From Obelidium mucronatum (lineage: Eukaryota > Chytridiomycota > Chytridiomycetes > Chytridiales > Chytriomycetaceae): 58,000 nucleotides of DNA. Shown here one piece after another: positions 22,316 through 31,348 of the stretch. Both the position numbers and the translations under genes were made by a program. Below the pieces are notes generated by a model. The model ran no database searches. It was not told the origin of the DNA and worked only from the letters and a program-made list of their open reading frames with translations. Numbering within the stretch: the first letter of the stretch is position 1; each line of letters begins with the position of its first letter. The stretch spans positions 1 to 58,000 of the forward strand of contig JAIVFH010000172.1 of assembly GCA_025765595.1 (NCBI GenBank). Direction: 5' to 3'.

Positions 22316-25300
22316 TCAACCATTGAAGGATATGCGTTGTAGCAGAAATGTTTGATGGAGTTGGAAACCCTTGGGTATATATGTGAATACTGGGCGATCT
22401 GGGTTGTTTGGTGTTTGCAGAAACGCGCCGTTAACATCCACTTTCCGTGTCATCATACCTCGCTGGACAACATGGATGGAGAAAATTTTGTTTGATTCAA
22501 TGTCTGGAGTGGTAACGTAAACTTGTCCAACATCGGTAAGATTCTGTGAACTGCCGTCAGCAATGGCCCGAACGTACGGTTCATATAATCCAGTATCTTC
22601 ATTGAGTTTCTCTGTAAGGCCGTAAAAGAGCGGAATAATCGGAGTTGTAGCTGCTGATTTCAGGACAAATTTGTAAGCAGATGCATCGTCAAGTTTTTTA
22701 TGATGTTTGGTGAATGCATCTTTCCAGATTTGTAGTTGCATGGCATTTTTAATCGATATGTTGGCATCTCTTGATATGAGGGCGGAATAAGGCTTTCCTG
22801 TTGCTGCGTCGTAGTGCTGTGGTTGTGCAGTGTTTCTAGAAGATCGGCGAGTAAAAGGCGTTGGTGTTGGTGGCGGACTTTCGGTGATATCTGTAGCGGC
22901 AGTGGTTGTTGTAGGTGTAGTAGCTGTAGCGGTTGAAGTATTGGAGGCAGGTGTGAAAAATTCGTCATCTGAAGTTGATCCTGTAGGAGTAGAAGGTCTA
23001 GTTATTGGCACTGAGATAGGAATAAAATCACTTGTATCAGAAGCGGCTTCTTCAAGCACTTGTAATGGACACTCTAAGGGCATGGCTATTAAGTCTTCTA
23101 GAGCATGGTCCTCATAGTGGTTGGACCAACGGATGGCGGTAATGTTTTCATGTTGTTTCCCTTGAAGTTGGTCGCTACTGAAAGCACTTTCAACAAAGTA
23201 CGCGTCGCGAGAGTAAACAACCGACAATGGATCTGATATGTCCAGTAAGAATTTCCAGCCCACGCGTTGAATTGGGTGTCCATCATAGTTGCCGTATCCA
23301 ATAAAATGTGCGCGACGAGCACGGGGACCTGTTTTCCAGTAGACTCCTGGTTTATCAATGTTTGCATCAGTGATAGTAACATGCTTTGGTAAAATACGAG
23401 GATAAGCTATGCAATTTAAAGTTCTCCAGTGTTTGACGAGTGGTTTCTTTCCAGTGAGTAGTTCAATCGGAGTTTTAGTCTCTTTTCCGTGTATTGTTCG
23501 ATTGTCCACATATGTGTGATAGTATGCGTTGTTTAACCAGAAATTCATTGGTGAACCTGTTTGGATAATGTTGGCTCGAACGCGTTCCATCATAACTTTA
23601 AAATATCCATTAAGATGCCCGTCCTGGTTGTGGGCATCCGTCATAGTAATTTGAATTGTCTTAGCCAGTTCCAACCCAGCCTCCCGCATGAGTATACTCT
23701 CCGCCTCCCCAGATGGATCCATTCGGATATTCTGAACCTTCTCGTTGGTATGCGACTCAAGGTAATCAATAGCAATACGTAACGTGCCAACAACATCAAT
23801 AGCTCTGTGTTTGAAGAGACCGTAGCATAGTTTGAAGTTTATCGAAGGGACCATTACCCCCAACATACACGTGTGTCCGTCAAGTGAAGGGTTGCTTTTC
23901 TCAGGAAAGAACACGTCAATTATTATAGTATCCAGTGTTTTTCCTGGGGTCCAACCAGATTTGTTATACGGCAGTCTTGGCATTTTTGCGATTACACAGG
24001 TTTCACAGAAAAATTCCTTTTCTTTTGATCCATTAAAGACAAGGCCATTTACAGCAGGAACAGTCTTCAATATTTGATCGATACCCGCATGCATGAATCT
24101 TTCATGCCAAGTTCTGAGAGAGGTATTTGGAAACGTTGAGCCCAGTAGCGCTTTAATTTTCGGGTCAGTTTCCAGTTGGAGTTGGGTAGCTGGTGAGTCC
24201 AGTAATAAGTGAAATAGTCCATCGACTCCCTTTGCACGAGCCGATACTGTAAACACGTTATTCACCATTTTCCCAACGTATGCCGTCATTGTTTCATTGG
24301 CAAAATATACGTTAAATTTTTCGACTAGTAGCTTCCAGATGGAGACTAGGTTCTCTGTCGAATTAGGGATGTGTTCAACTCCCTTGAGTGTAAGACTGGA
24401 ATCTTTGACATTAAAGTCGCCTTGAATACCGCTGCCTTTCAAGATAGCACCTGGAGCAATACCCTGTATAGAAGACGGTTTACATGTGGATAAGTTCTGT
24501 AATAGCGCGGCAGAGTATGTTAAGTGTTTTTGAGAACCCGAATCCAGGTAAGCGATAGGTGTATTATTGATAGGCATAGTCGGTGGAATAGAATCAGAAT
24601 ACTGTGCATGAGTAGCTTTATTGAAAGCACGGTGGATAACCAACTTTGTTTGACCAAAAGCAATAATATTGTTCAATCCGTTTGTAGTCTCGGCAGGTGT
24701 GTCAAACTGAACAAAAGCAATTTGCTTTCCGTTACCGCTTCTTGCAAATGTCACATGTTTAGACCCTTGGAAGTGGCTCAGGAGTGCTTCAGCGGTAGTA
24801 CCTTCCGGGAACCCGAGGACAAACAGCTTGAGAGGGTCCTTTGTCTTTGGTCTTGGATCAGCTGTAGCTCCAGAGTGGCCAGAAGTAGTCATGGCCGCGA
24901 GAGCTTTCGATACAATCTTGGTCACCTGGTCTTCCAAGGTAGAATCTGTTGTGGCAACAAACGATTTACTTACACCAGTACCGAACATTTCTTTGTGAAC
25001 CATTCGATCACGTGATCCAAGTTCATCTTCAGACACAATAGCCAAGACCTCCATAAAGTCAAGAGGATCCTTTTTTGCTTTTGAGAAAATCAAAGCCTTC
25101 ATGGATCTTGCAAGTTCGTCGTCGGTGAGTCCAGTGAAGAAAGTTTCGATATTACTAGCTTGAAATATAGCACACAATTCTTTGTTGTTACTGTCCGGGT
25201 AGTTCAAGTCAGCGAGAATAAGGGTTTGAGTTTGGATTGCTTGGAGGAGAGTAAGCGGATGTTTGTTTGGAGCAAGACGTAGAGACTGAAGAGTATTTTT

Positions 25301-25795
25301 AGCAGCATTAATGTTTGACTGATGTGAAACTTGACAATGGCTTTGTAACGCGTTGATTCCGTAAACAATGTCCTCATTAATTCCCGCCGAAGATTTGAAA
25401 ACAGTGAATAGAGTTTCGTCCGTATAGTCCTGGATCACGCCCCATACTCTGCTTTTAGCTGTTTCGAAGTTAGACACGATGCCATTGAATCTCATTTCTT
25501 GTTCAAACGTAGGTGTTTTGACAGTTCGGACAATTTCGCCCTCAACTAACTCATTGAGTCCGTAGATTTTTGCCTTGGACACGTGGGTGACAGGTACAGT
25601 CATAAATTTGACGAGAGTGTTGATAGGGATGGAGTCGGCGTTGTCTGGAGTGAGTTGGTAGAGAGCAGAGCCAGGAGGCAGGCCAATATTGCCTAAAACC
25701 TTTTTAATTTCTTGGTACCACTTCAGGAAATACGTGGTATAGTTCGATTTGTTGAGTTTGTTGGACTCCTTTGGTTGGCCGTACGTGGCAAGCAT
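22316..25795 (-). CDS. Copia Gag-protease-integrase-RT polyprotein (truncated)
   Basis: 1159 codons. Domain order: Gag region (residues about 1-330); RNA-binding-like stretch (PLKLFVLGFPEGTTAEALL, resembling an RRM, about 345-400); aspartic protease YLDSGSQKHLT (about 415); pre-integrase H-x4-H...C-x2-C zinc motif (WHERFMHAGI ... FFCETCVIAK, about 560-605); integrase core from LDTIIIDVFF; and the start of RT (MTRKVDVNGAFLQTPNNP) before a stop at 22316. The RT continues in other frames beyond the stop, so the element needs at least one frame change to make full pol and is probably defective. An RRM-like segment inside Gag is uncommon and deserves checking. Confidence 0.88.
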   Translation of the reverse strand: MLATYGQPKESNKLNKSNYTTYFLKWYQEIKKVLGNIGLPPGSALYQLTPDNADSIPINTLVKFMTVPVTHVSKAKIYGLNELVEGEIVRTVKTPTFEQEMRFNGIVSNFETAKSRVWGVIQDYTDETLFTVFKSSAGINEDIVYGINALQSHCQVSHQSNINAAKNTLQSLRLAPNKHPLTLLQAIQTQTLILADLNYPDSNNKELCAIFQASNIETFFTGLTDDELARSMKALIFSKAKKDPLDFMEVLAIVSEDELGSRDRMVHKEMFGTGVSKSFVATTDSTLEDQVTKIVSKALAAMTTSGHSGATADPRPKTKDPLKLFVLGFPEGTTAEALLSHFQGSKHVTFARSGNGKQIAFVQFDTPAETTNGLNNIIAFGQTKLVIHRAFNKATHAQYSDSIPPTMPINNTPIAYLDSGSQKHLTYSAALLQNLSTCKPSSIQGIAPGAILKGSGIQGDFNVKDSSLTLKGVEHIPNSTENLVSIWKLLVEKFNVYFANETMTAYVGKMVNNVFTVSARAKGVDGLFHLLLDSPATQLQLETDPKIKALLGSTFPNTSLRTWHERFMHAGIDQILKTVPAVNGLVFNGSKEKEFFCETCVIAKMPRLPYNKSGWTPGKTLDTIIIDVFFPEKSNPSLDGHTCMLGVMVPSINFKLCYGLFKHRAIDVVGTLRIAIDYLESHTNEKVQNIRMDPSGEAESILMREAGLELAKTIQITMTDAHNQDGHLNGYFKVMMERVRANIIQTGSPMNFWLNNAYYHTYVDNRTIHGKETKTPIELLTGKKPLVKHWRTLNCIAYPRILPKHVTITDANIDKPGVYWKTGPRARRAHFIGYGNYDGHPIQRVGWKFLLDISDPLSVVYSRDAYFVESAFSSDQLQGKQHENITAIRWSNHYEDHALEDLIAMPLECPLQVLEEAASDTSDFIPISVPITRPSTPTGSTSDDEFFTPASNTSTATATTPTTTTAATDITESPPPTPTPFTRRSSRNTAQPQHYDAATGKPYSALISRDANISIKNAMQLQIWKDAFTKHHKKLDDASAYKFVLKSAATTPIIPLFYGLTEKLNEDTGLYEPYVRAIADGSSQNLTDVGQVYVTTPDIESNKIFSIHVVQRGMMTRKVDVNGAFLQTPNNPDRPVFTYIPKGFQLHQTFLLQRISFNG

Positions 25796-25821
25796 TGTGT
25801 TGTTTGTTGGTGCTGATAACG

Positions 25822-25885
25822 CTTTAGATTATTGGGAAGAATTGACTTTTATTCTTTTCCACCCACACACCAATAATGGTTAACG
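25822..25885 (-). repeat. 5' LTR (64 bp) of the copia element
   Basis: Direct repeat of 20604-20667. The leader after it reads CGTTATCAGCACCAAC, the place where a primer binding site is expected, and the gag ATG follows at 25795. Confidence 0.8.
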
Positions 25886-26183
25886 TGCGCCATGCATTAC
25901 ATTCCTTCCGCGTAAGCGCAACGTCGTCGGCAGGAAGTTGAAGTTGAAGTTGAAGATGCGGCGGCCTTCGCAGCCTTTGTTCTGGGTCGCTCAGCACGGC
26001 GAGGAGCTCGTCCTGTGTCAGGTTCAGCTGCGCCAGCTCGAAGGCCACGGCGAACGCAACGCTATGCGCGTCTTCCAGGTGGGTCATCAACCCTCTCCAT
26101 GTGTGCCTTTTGTCCTCCTCGCAGAGGCAGCACAACAACACGCCGTCTCGCTCTTTTTCTGCGTCGTCAGATGAGGCCGCCAT

Positions 26184-27470
26184 TGCTGCTTTTTTGGGTG
26201 GGAGTTTAGCAGCATGCCTGAGTTGAGTGGACTTCGATAAAATAAAAAAATAAAAAAAAAACTAAAAAAAAAAAACTAAAAAAAAAAAACACAACTGTCA
26301 AACTGCCGCCCATGTAGTCTGCCAATGACCGTGATGCGGCTACTAGCCAGAAGACAAGGATCGAAGTTGCAGCGCGCTCTCAATAGAAACAACGGGAACC
26401 GCGTTGTGAAAGAACATAGCAGAGAACATAGCTGCCGGCAATGAGAGTTGCAGTGCAGGCACAATGTGATGCAACTCACATGTAACTAATTTTTTAAGGC
26501 CTCCAGTTAAAATTTAATGGTGTTTATTTCTGTTTATTTGAGCTGACAGGCGGGACTGTGTGATGGGCGGGACCTTGCGAAGTCAAAAAATAATACACGG
26601 AAATCACAGGAAATCACACCAAACACTAAAATGCTTGGATACAATCAAACAGTAAGTTGAATGTATAATTTTTTTTTGGTTTGTCCACAGTTCGCTCCAC
26701 AGTTCGCTAAGTTGTTGTGAACTCCAGATGCGTCTCCTAGCCCAAATTAGTCTACTTCGCCACCCCGAGGTTGAAGAGGAGCTATCCGACGTGGATAGAG
26801 TATGCGATACTTCAAGTTTTGGCACTGAGGACTCCAGACATGACCAGGTATTATTTTGCGAAGTACTCCCTACCCCAACGCAGTAGGATGTCTTTTGTTC
26901 CCAAACGGGAACAAAGGACTTAAGCTGTGCTATATCTCCAAACGGAGCTATAGCAAAGCCCGTTACGCGTTGCTTTTCATCATTGGCTGCCTGTTATTTC
27001 CAAACGAAAATGACAGACTTAACCAACCTATTCCTCCAAACGGAGCAGCCTTCTGATGCACATCTTTTCTGCTTTTTTTGTTACTCTGTTTGTTCTAATA
27101 TTTATTTAAGCACTCCCCAGAGGATAGTGCCGATCCGGACGCGACAACTCGGGACTTAGAGCTGATGACGAAGTGCAGTACCATTTCGATACAAACGACG
27201 ATTCCCATCTACTGGCTCTGTCTCCAATGACGGTGTTTGGCTATTTCTCTTCGATACAAACGACGATTCCCATCTGGCTCTGTCTCCAATGACGGTGTTT
27301 GGCTATTTCTCTGGGAAGATTTACTACTCAAATCAAATTCCAAACATCATAGTAAAAGTAAAAGATGGAGAATAACCATGGAAGAAGTTCGAACGCACAA
27401 AGTAAGATTTGGTTTTGTCAATTACAATGAACATCTAGCGTCGGTGCACTCTATTAATAATAATCAATAA
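26184..27470. other. Mostly non-coding; possible small spliced gene and a 62-bp duplication
   Basis: 26240-26290 is A-run-rich. A plus-strand block at about 26727-26848 reads MRLLAQISLLRHPEVEEELS and is followed by a GTATTATT donor, with a possible acceptor near 27109. Its acidic SDVD phrase resembles the first exon of the CCCH family, but no Cys/His exon is seen. A direct tandem duplication (27186-27250 and 27251-27312, CGATACAAACGACGATTCCC...) lies further on. An AATAAA at 27466 is in plus orientation. No confident gene. Confidence 0.35.
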
Positions 27471-27485
27471 AGGTGTTTTATTGCT

Positions 27486-30400
27486 TCAAATACAGCGACC
27501 TCGAAGGAGGTTCTTTGCCCATTTGTTTTGGTCCTCTTTAACAAAATTACCATTAGCCTCAGCAATACGTTGGCGCATCTCATTTAAATACTGAATGGCC
27601 TCTGGAACTACAACATTCCTCAATATCGATCTCCGCTCTGTCTCACAAATTTTCAAGTTGAACTGCAGGTTCTTCCACCAGAAATCTTCAAACTTCTCTT
27701 CTTGGAAACCGTTCAACACAACTTCAACCCCATCTGAGAGTTTGGAATGCCGAGAATGCGTTAATTGAGCTGCAATCTGTCGGTGGCAGAGTTCTCCTTT
27801 TCGACCCAACTTTGACTTGAGGTATGCTTGCCATATATTGCTTTCCTTTGGACCTGCATTCGCCAACTGTTGAATGGGTTGAATCAGTTGTTCCATCTGA
27901 CTAAACAGAACTGGGTCCAGCTGCTTTTCGAAATCGTTTAAGTCGTCATCTTCATTAAATCCCTCAATGGCTTGTTTAATGGCAGGATCGATAGTGCAGG
28001 AGATGAACTCCTCTGGGTTTTTGTATTCACAAATGAAGCCTGACTTTGGAAGGAAAAGTGGAAGTGGACTCAGAAAGTCAAGTATAGGTGGTTCAAGTTG
28101 GTATAATTCAGTTGATATGTCATAGTCTACAACTCGATAGGGACCTAACAGCTCATTTAGATACGAATCAACTTCACTGAGATACTTACAGTAGTGCTCT
28201 CCATTTAATGGCGATGGGGCAAATACTCCTTCATTCCGGAGGACCTGAGCTAAATACCACTTGTACTCTGGATGCTCTTCCACCATTCGTTTGTTTGATT
28301 CAATTCGTTTATGGTCTTCCGCAGCCTTCTTCTCTAGTTCTGCTTCCTGCTCCCTTTTCTCTCTTTCATTTTTTTCTTGATCTTCCTTCAATCGTTCCTC
28401 AATCCCCTTTTGTACTGCCTCTTCTTTTTCCTCAATCAGTCTTTTGGCAAGTTTTTCAATTGATTCTCCCTCCGCAATATAAAGGTCAACAACATCGGAA
28501 TGCAGCTCAAGGAACCTTGCCATGGATTCTACGGTTGTACATAGATTCATTCTTGTGACATCCAATTCTGCTCCAGAAGTAGTCGCTAAGTCCACAAAAC
28601 TATTGGTTGCTGAGGTCATAGCCGAATTTGTTGCAAACGCCAAGAGATTCAGTGCTCCAGCTTCGACAGACTGGGTGCGAACAAAATTGGGCATAATAAC
28701 GGGCTCTTTAGGTTTTGGGGGTTTTCCCTTGAATTTGGAAGTCACCGATCCCCGATTTGGTTGATGGGCTTCCCCAAGTATTCGTTTGGAAGGTGTTGAT
28801 GTAACGTGAGGCGCGTGAGGCGTTATTGCAATGGAATCTGAAATTGTAGCAAGAACTCTCAATCTTAGTGTATCTGAAGAGGGCACCATGTTTCGAACTA
28901 TCGGATTCAGCCTCCATGCCTCCGGATCTGCTTCAATCAATTTTATATGGTGTAGGACATGGAACCCACAGTCGTAGTCATTCCGTTGGTCTGCAACGTC
29001 AATGAACTCTGACACAATTGGTGAATCCTTGGCAGGCCGACCCATATGTTCCAAATGCAATGGCAGGACGAGCTTAAAAACCTCAATTACTATGAGAAAT
29101 AATAAATTATTTCAAGTTATCTGGTAGATATCAACTTGCTTTCTCACTTTGTTCGTAGTCCCGAAACCCTTTCGAACAGGCAATATACAGCTTTGAATGC
29201 AGCTGGTAAAAAACCATCAAAATCCAATGCGCGTTTTTTATATTAACTGGAAACGACCATACGTTGGGAAGGGGAGAGGGCTGCCGACGCCGAATAATCG
29301 CATTGAAATGGCTTTTCCTGACCTCAAATATTTTACGCGCTAATCACGCACAGTCTTGGTCCCTTTCAAGATCTTCTGTTGTCAAGTAGAAAGTGGAAAG
29401 TCTGATAGATGCTGTTTCAGGGAGCAAATCCATGGCTATATTGAGAACCTGCAAACAACCAGGTGAGTCCAGAAATGAAAGCCAAAAACAAAAAAAAAGT
29501 ACATACAGATGAATTCAACCAAGAAGCAAGAGATCCATTGTTACTTTTGTAAGGGAGAGTAACGCTTAGTTCTTCTTTTGTCAGTGTGTCTTTCCTTCCA
29601 AACCAAAGGGAAACTGTCCAAGGACTTGAATCAGTGCTCTGCAACAGCTGAAGTATTTGATTTTTCTGGGAAGGTGTGATTTCCCTATCTTCAACTCCTT
29701 TCGAAAGCCAGGATTCGACATTTGGAAAGCCAATTGAACTGATATGTAAAGGACTGCTACTGGCTTTGACTCCCTTCTCGACAATACTTTTTTTCTTAAC
29801 CAGAGAGCTTATTATCTCTGGAGACACTGCAATAGCAGAAGCATCCAATTCTTCAAGTTCCGTCAACAAACAAACGACAGTTCGGCGGCCGTCTAGCACT
29901 TCTTGGGTGTCAAGAAGCAGCATTAACTGCTTTGTTGCAATGTTGAACACTTTGGTTTTCCGAACCAGCTGCCCGAGATGTATCAGTTTTGCTATGGCTT
30001 GTGTTGTAATTCGCTTTCGAATTCCTTCATCCAGAAATTCAGAATAGTAATTTTCAGTGCGCAGCTCTAAATGGAGGAGGGCTGCATAATAGTACTTGCT
30101 TCGCGTATGATACTGCAATACCGGGATTGTGATGGATGATAAAAGAGGTTGAGAGGAGTCGTCAAGTTGGCAAAACTCATGTTCTTCCACTTTTCCCAAC
30201 AAAGCATAGTATTTCAGATTAGATGGGATTGAAAGGGGTGTGTGTGTAGTGCGTGTCCCAGTTTTTGCATCCAAAACAACAACAATCACTTGCAGCATGT
30301 TGCAAAATGCAGCTACTAAAAGTTCAGATCGGCATTCAAGATTTGCAATTTCAACATAGTCGGAGGCTGATAAAGATGTAAATTTTTCGGGATTATTTGA

Positions 30401-30828
30401 AATGTAGCGACACTGGCGAGTTTGTAGTGTTTTAGGAGTTTCGGCCAATTCAATCTTCAGCCTAGTGGCTTCCAGCAGCAAGACATTGCATGCAGACAGA
30501 ATCCCTGAATTTCTTTTCTTGACGACGCAACCAGCTTCCACAAATTTCTTTTCCCATTCCAAAGCAAACTGTGTGGGTGGACATTCTTTCCCCTTCACAA
30601 GGAACGAAAGTGGGAGATGACCGGTTTGCTGATAGTTCAAAGCCAGGGCAAAGACTTCATTATTTTCTTTAATTTCAAAAGGTTCTATATACTTGTTTGA
30701 GAGAAAGAACCTAAGAGCAACAGTTGTTGTATTGTGTGAACTTTTCCATCATTCCAAATGACAACCACTTACACTTTCATTCCATCTGGAAACAATAACA
30801 CGGCCAGTTTGTTTTGTTTTAATTTATA
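27486..30828 (-). pseudogene. Ulp1-like protease region (3' part of split MULE gene)
   Basis: Continues the transposase gene beyond the gypsy element. An intron (GTAAGT near 30766 to TAG near 30708) leads into FFLSNKYIEPFEIKE and the frame to 29510, with an HEFCQL segment. Another intron (about 29507-29452) leads to a Ulp1 domain: WLNSS|VLNIAMDLLPE, FPVNIKNAHWILMVFY (catalytic His), and DQRNDYDCGFHVLHHIKLI (oxyanion Gln and catalytic Cys). An in-frame TGA lies at about 29350 (DQDCA-stop-LARKIF). The usual DS of the catalytic Asp reads CS (LYIACSK). After the domain comes a Glu/Lys-rich coiled coil (about 28300-28450) and a long C-terminus ending at 27486. SUMO-protease-like by fold, probably inactive in this copy. 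Confidence 0.7.
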
Positions 30829-30833
30829 GTCAT

Positions 30834-31324
30834 TGTTAGGAATCACCCGTCTTATAGGGATATTTCTCTATACTTCCGTAGCTTAGTGGTCAGTACGCGC
30901 GACTCTCACGATGGAAACCCGGGTTCGATCCCCGCTAGTATCATTTTACTTTAAGTTTCTATTTTTGTATTTGTCATCTTTGATTTGTCACTTTACTAAG
31001 TTTTTCTGTTTCATTTTGTGATATCATTCTTGATTTCACATATTATTGTGCTATCACTCTTGCTATCACAATTTCTGTTTGATTTTCAGTTTGTTTTCAG
31101 TTTTTGAACTTTTGTTATTTGAAATTCCAGAACTTGCATAAATAGCAAGCTTTCTGCTCTGAGTTTAGTTCAGTTTCAATACATTCTGTGTTAGTCTTCA
31201 GTTTTGTAACTCTTCGATCCCGTCTCTCGTGACCTCAAGCCGTTATTGGACAAGCCCTCGTGCCCCCTAAGCCCTCGTGCCTTCAAGAACCCTTAAGTCT
31301 TTTATTGACTATCTGGTTCTAACA
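30834..31324 (+). repeat. 5' LTR of the gypsy element (491 bp)
   Basis: Starts TGTTAGGAATC, ends GGTTCTAACA. Contains the tRNA-like block 30870-30941, a TATA-like CATAAATAG at about 31138, and direct CCCTCGTGCC repeats near the end. GTCAT precedes it. Confidence 0.93.
30870..30941 (+). other. tRNA-like sequence (Glu-CTC-like) inside the gypsy 5' LTR
   Basis: A 72-nt block has a consensus Pol III A box (TAGCTTAGTGG, 30879-30889) and near-consensus B box (GGTTCGATCCC, 30922-30932). It has an anticodon-loop-like CTCTCAC with CTC in anticodon position, a T arm with four pairs, a D arm CGTA/TACG and an acceptor ATACT/AGTAT. The anticodon stem does not pair, so it is unlikely to be a functional tRNA; a tRNA-derived Pol III promoter is more plausible. 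It lies inside the LTR because the LTR ends are fixed by the GTCAT duplication. Confidence 0.55.
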
Positions 31325-31348
31325 TAGTATTGAAACTAAAATACAATA

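Larger units (their letters stand above)
20604..25885 (-). mobile_element. Ty1/copia element with 64-bp LTRs, flanked by TGCGC
   Basis: Near-identical 64-bp direct repeats (20604-20667 and 25822-25885, one difference seen) bound a copia gag-pol in the minus orientation. The outer 5 bp is TGCGC on both sides (20599-20603 and 25886-25890), a target duplication inside a host exon whose frame is restored on removal. The LTRs begin CGTTAACC and end CTAAAG on the element strand, not TG...CA, and fold through ATTATTGG/CCAATAAT arms. No polypurine tract precedes the 3' LTR and the pol stop codon lies in the LTR. Without the internal MITE the element is about 4.8 kb, normal for copia. Confidence 0.9.
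20293..26183 (-). pseudogene. C2H2-finger protein gene split by a copia insertion
   Basis: The 5' part runs from ATG 26183 to 25886. It encodes MAASSDDAEKERDG, then CCLCEEDKRHTWRGLMTHLE with C-x2-C...H-x4-H spacing of a C2H2 finger, then a Gln/Leu-rich stretch and LTRKECNAW. The 3' part resumes at 20598 after the element and its duplicated TGCGC. It reads to 20568, is spliced by a 67-nt GTGAGT...GCAG intron (20567-20501), and ends at 20293 with VDLEYRD. Joined, phases agree and the product would be 178 residues. Family not recognised. As it stands the frame runs from codon 99 into the LTR and ends after ...KNKSQFFPII, so the allele is broken unless the insertion is heterozygous or a paralogue exists. 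Confidence 0.8.
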
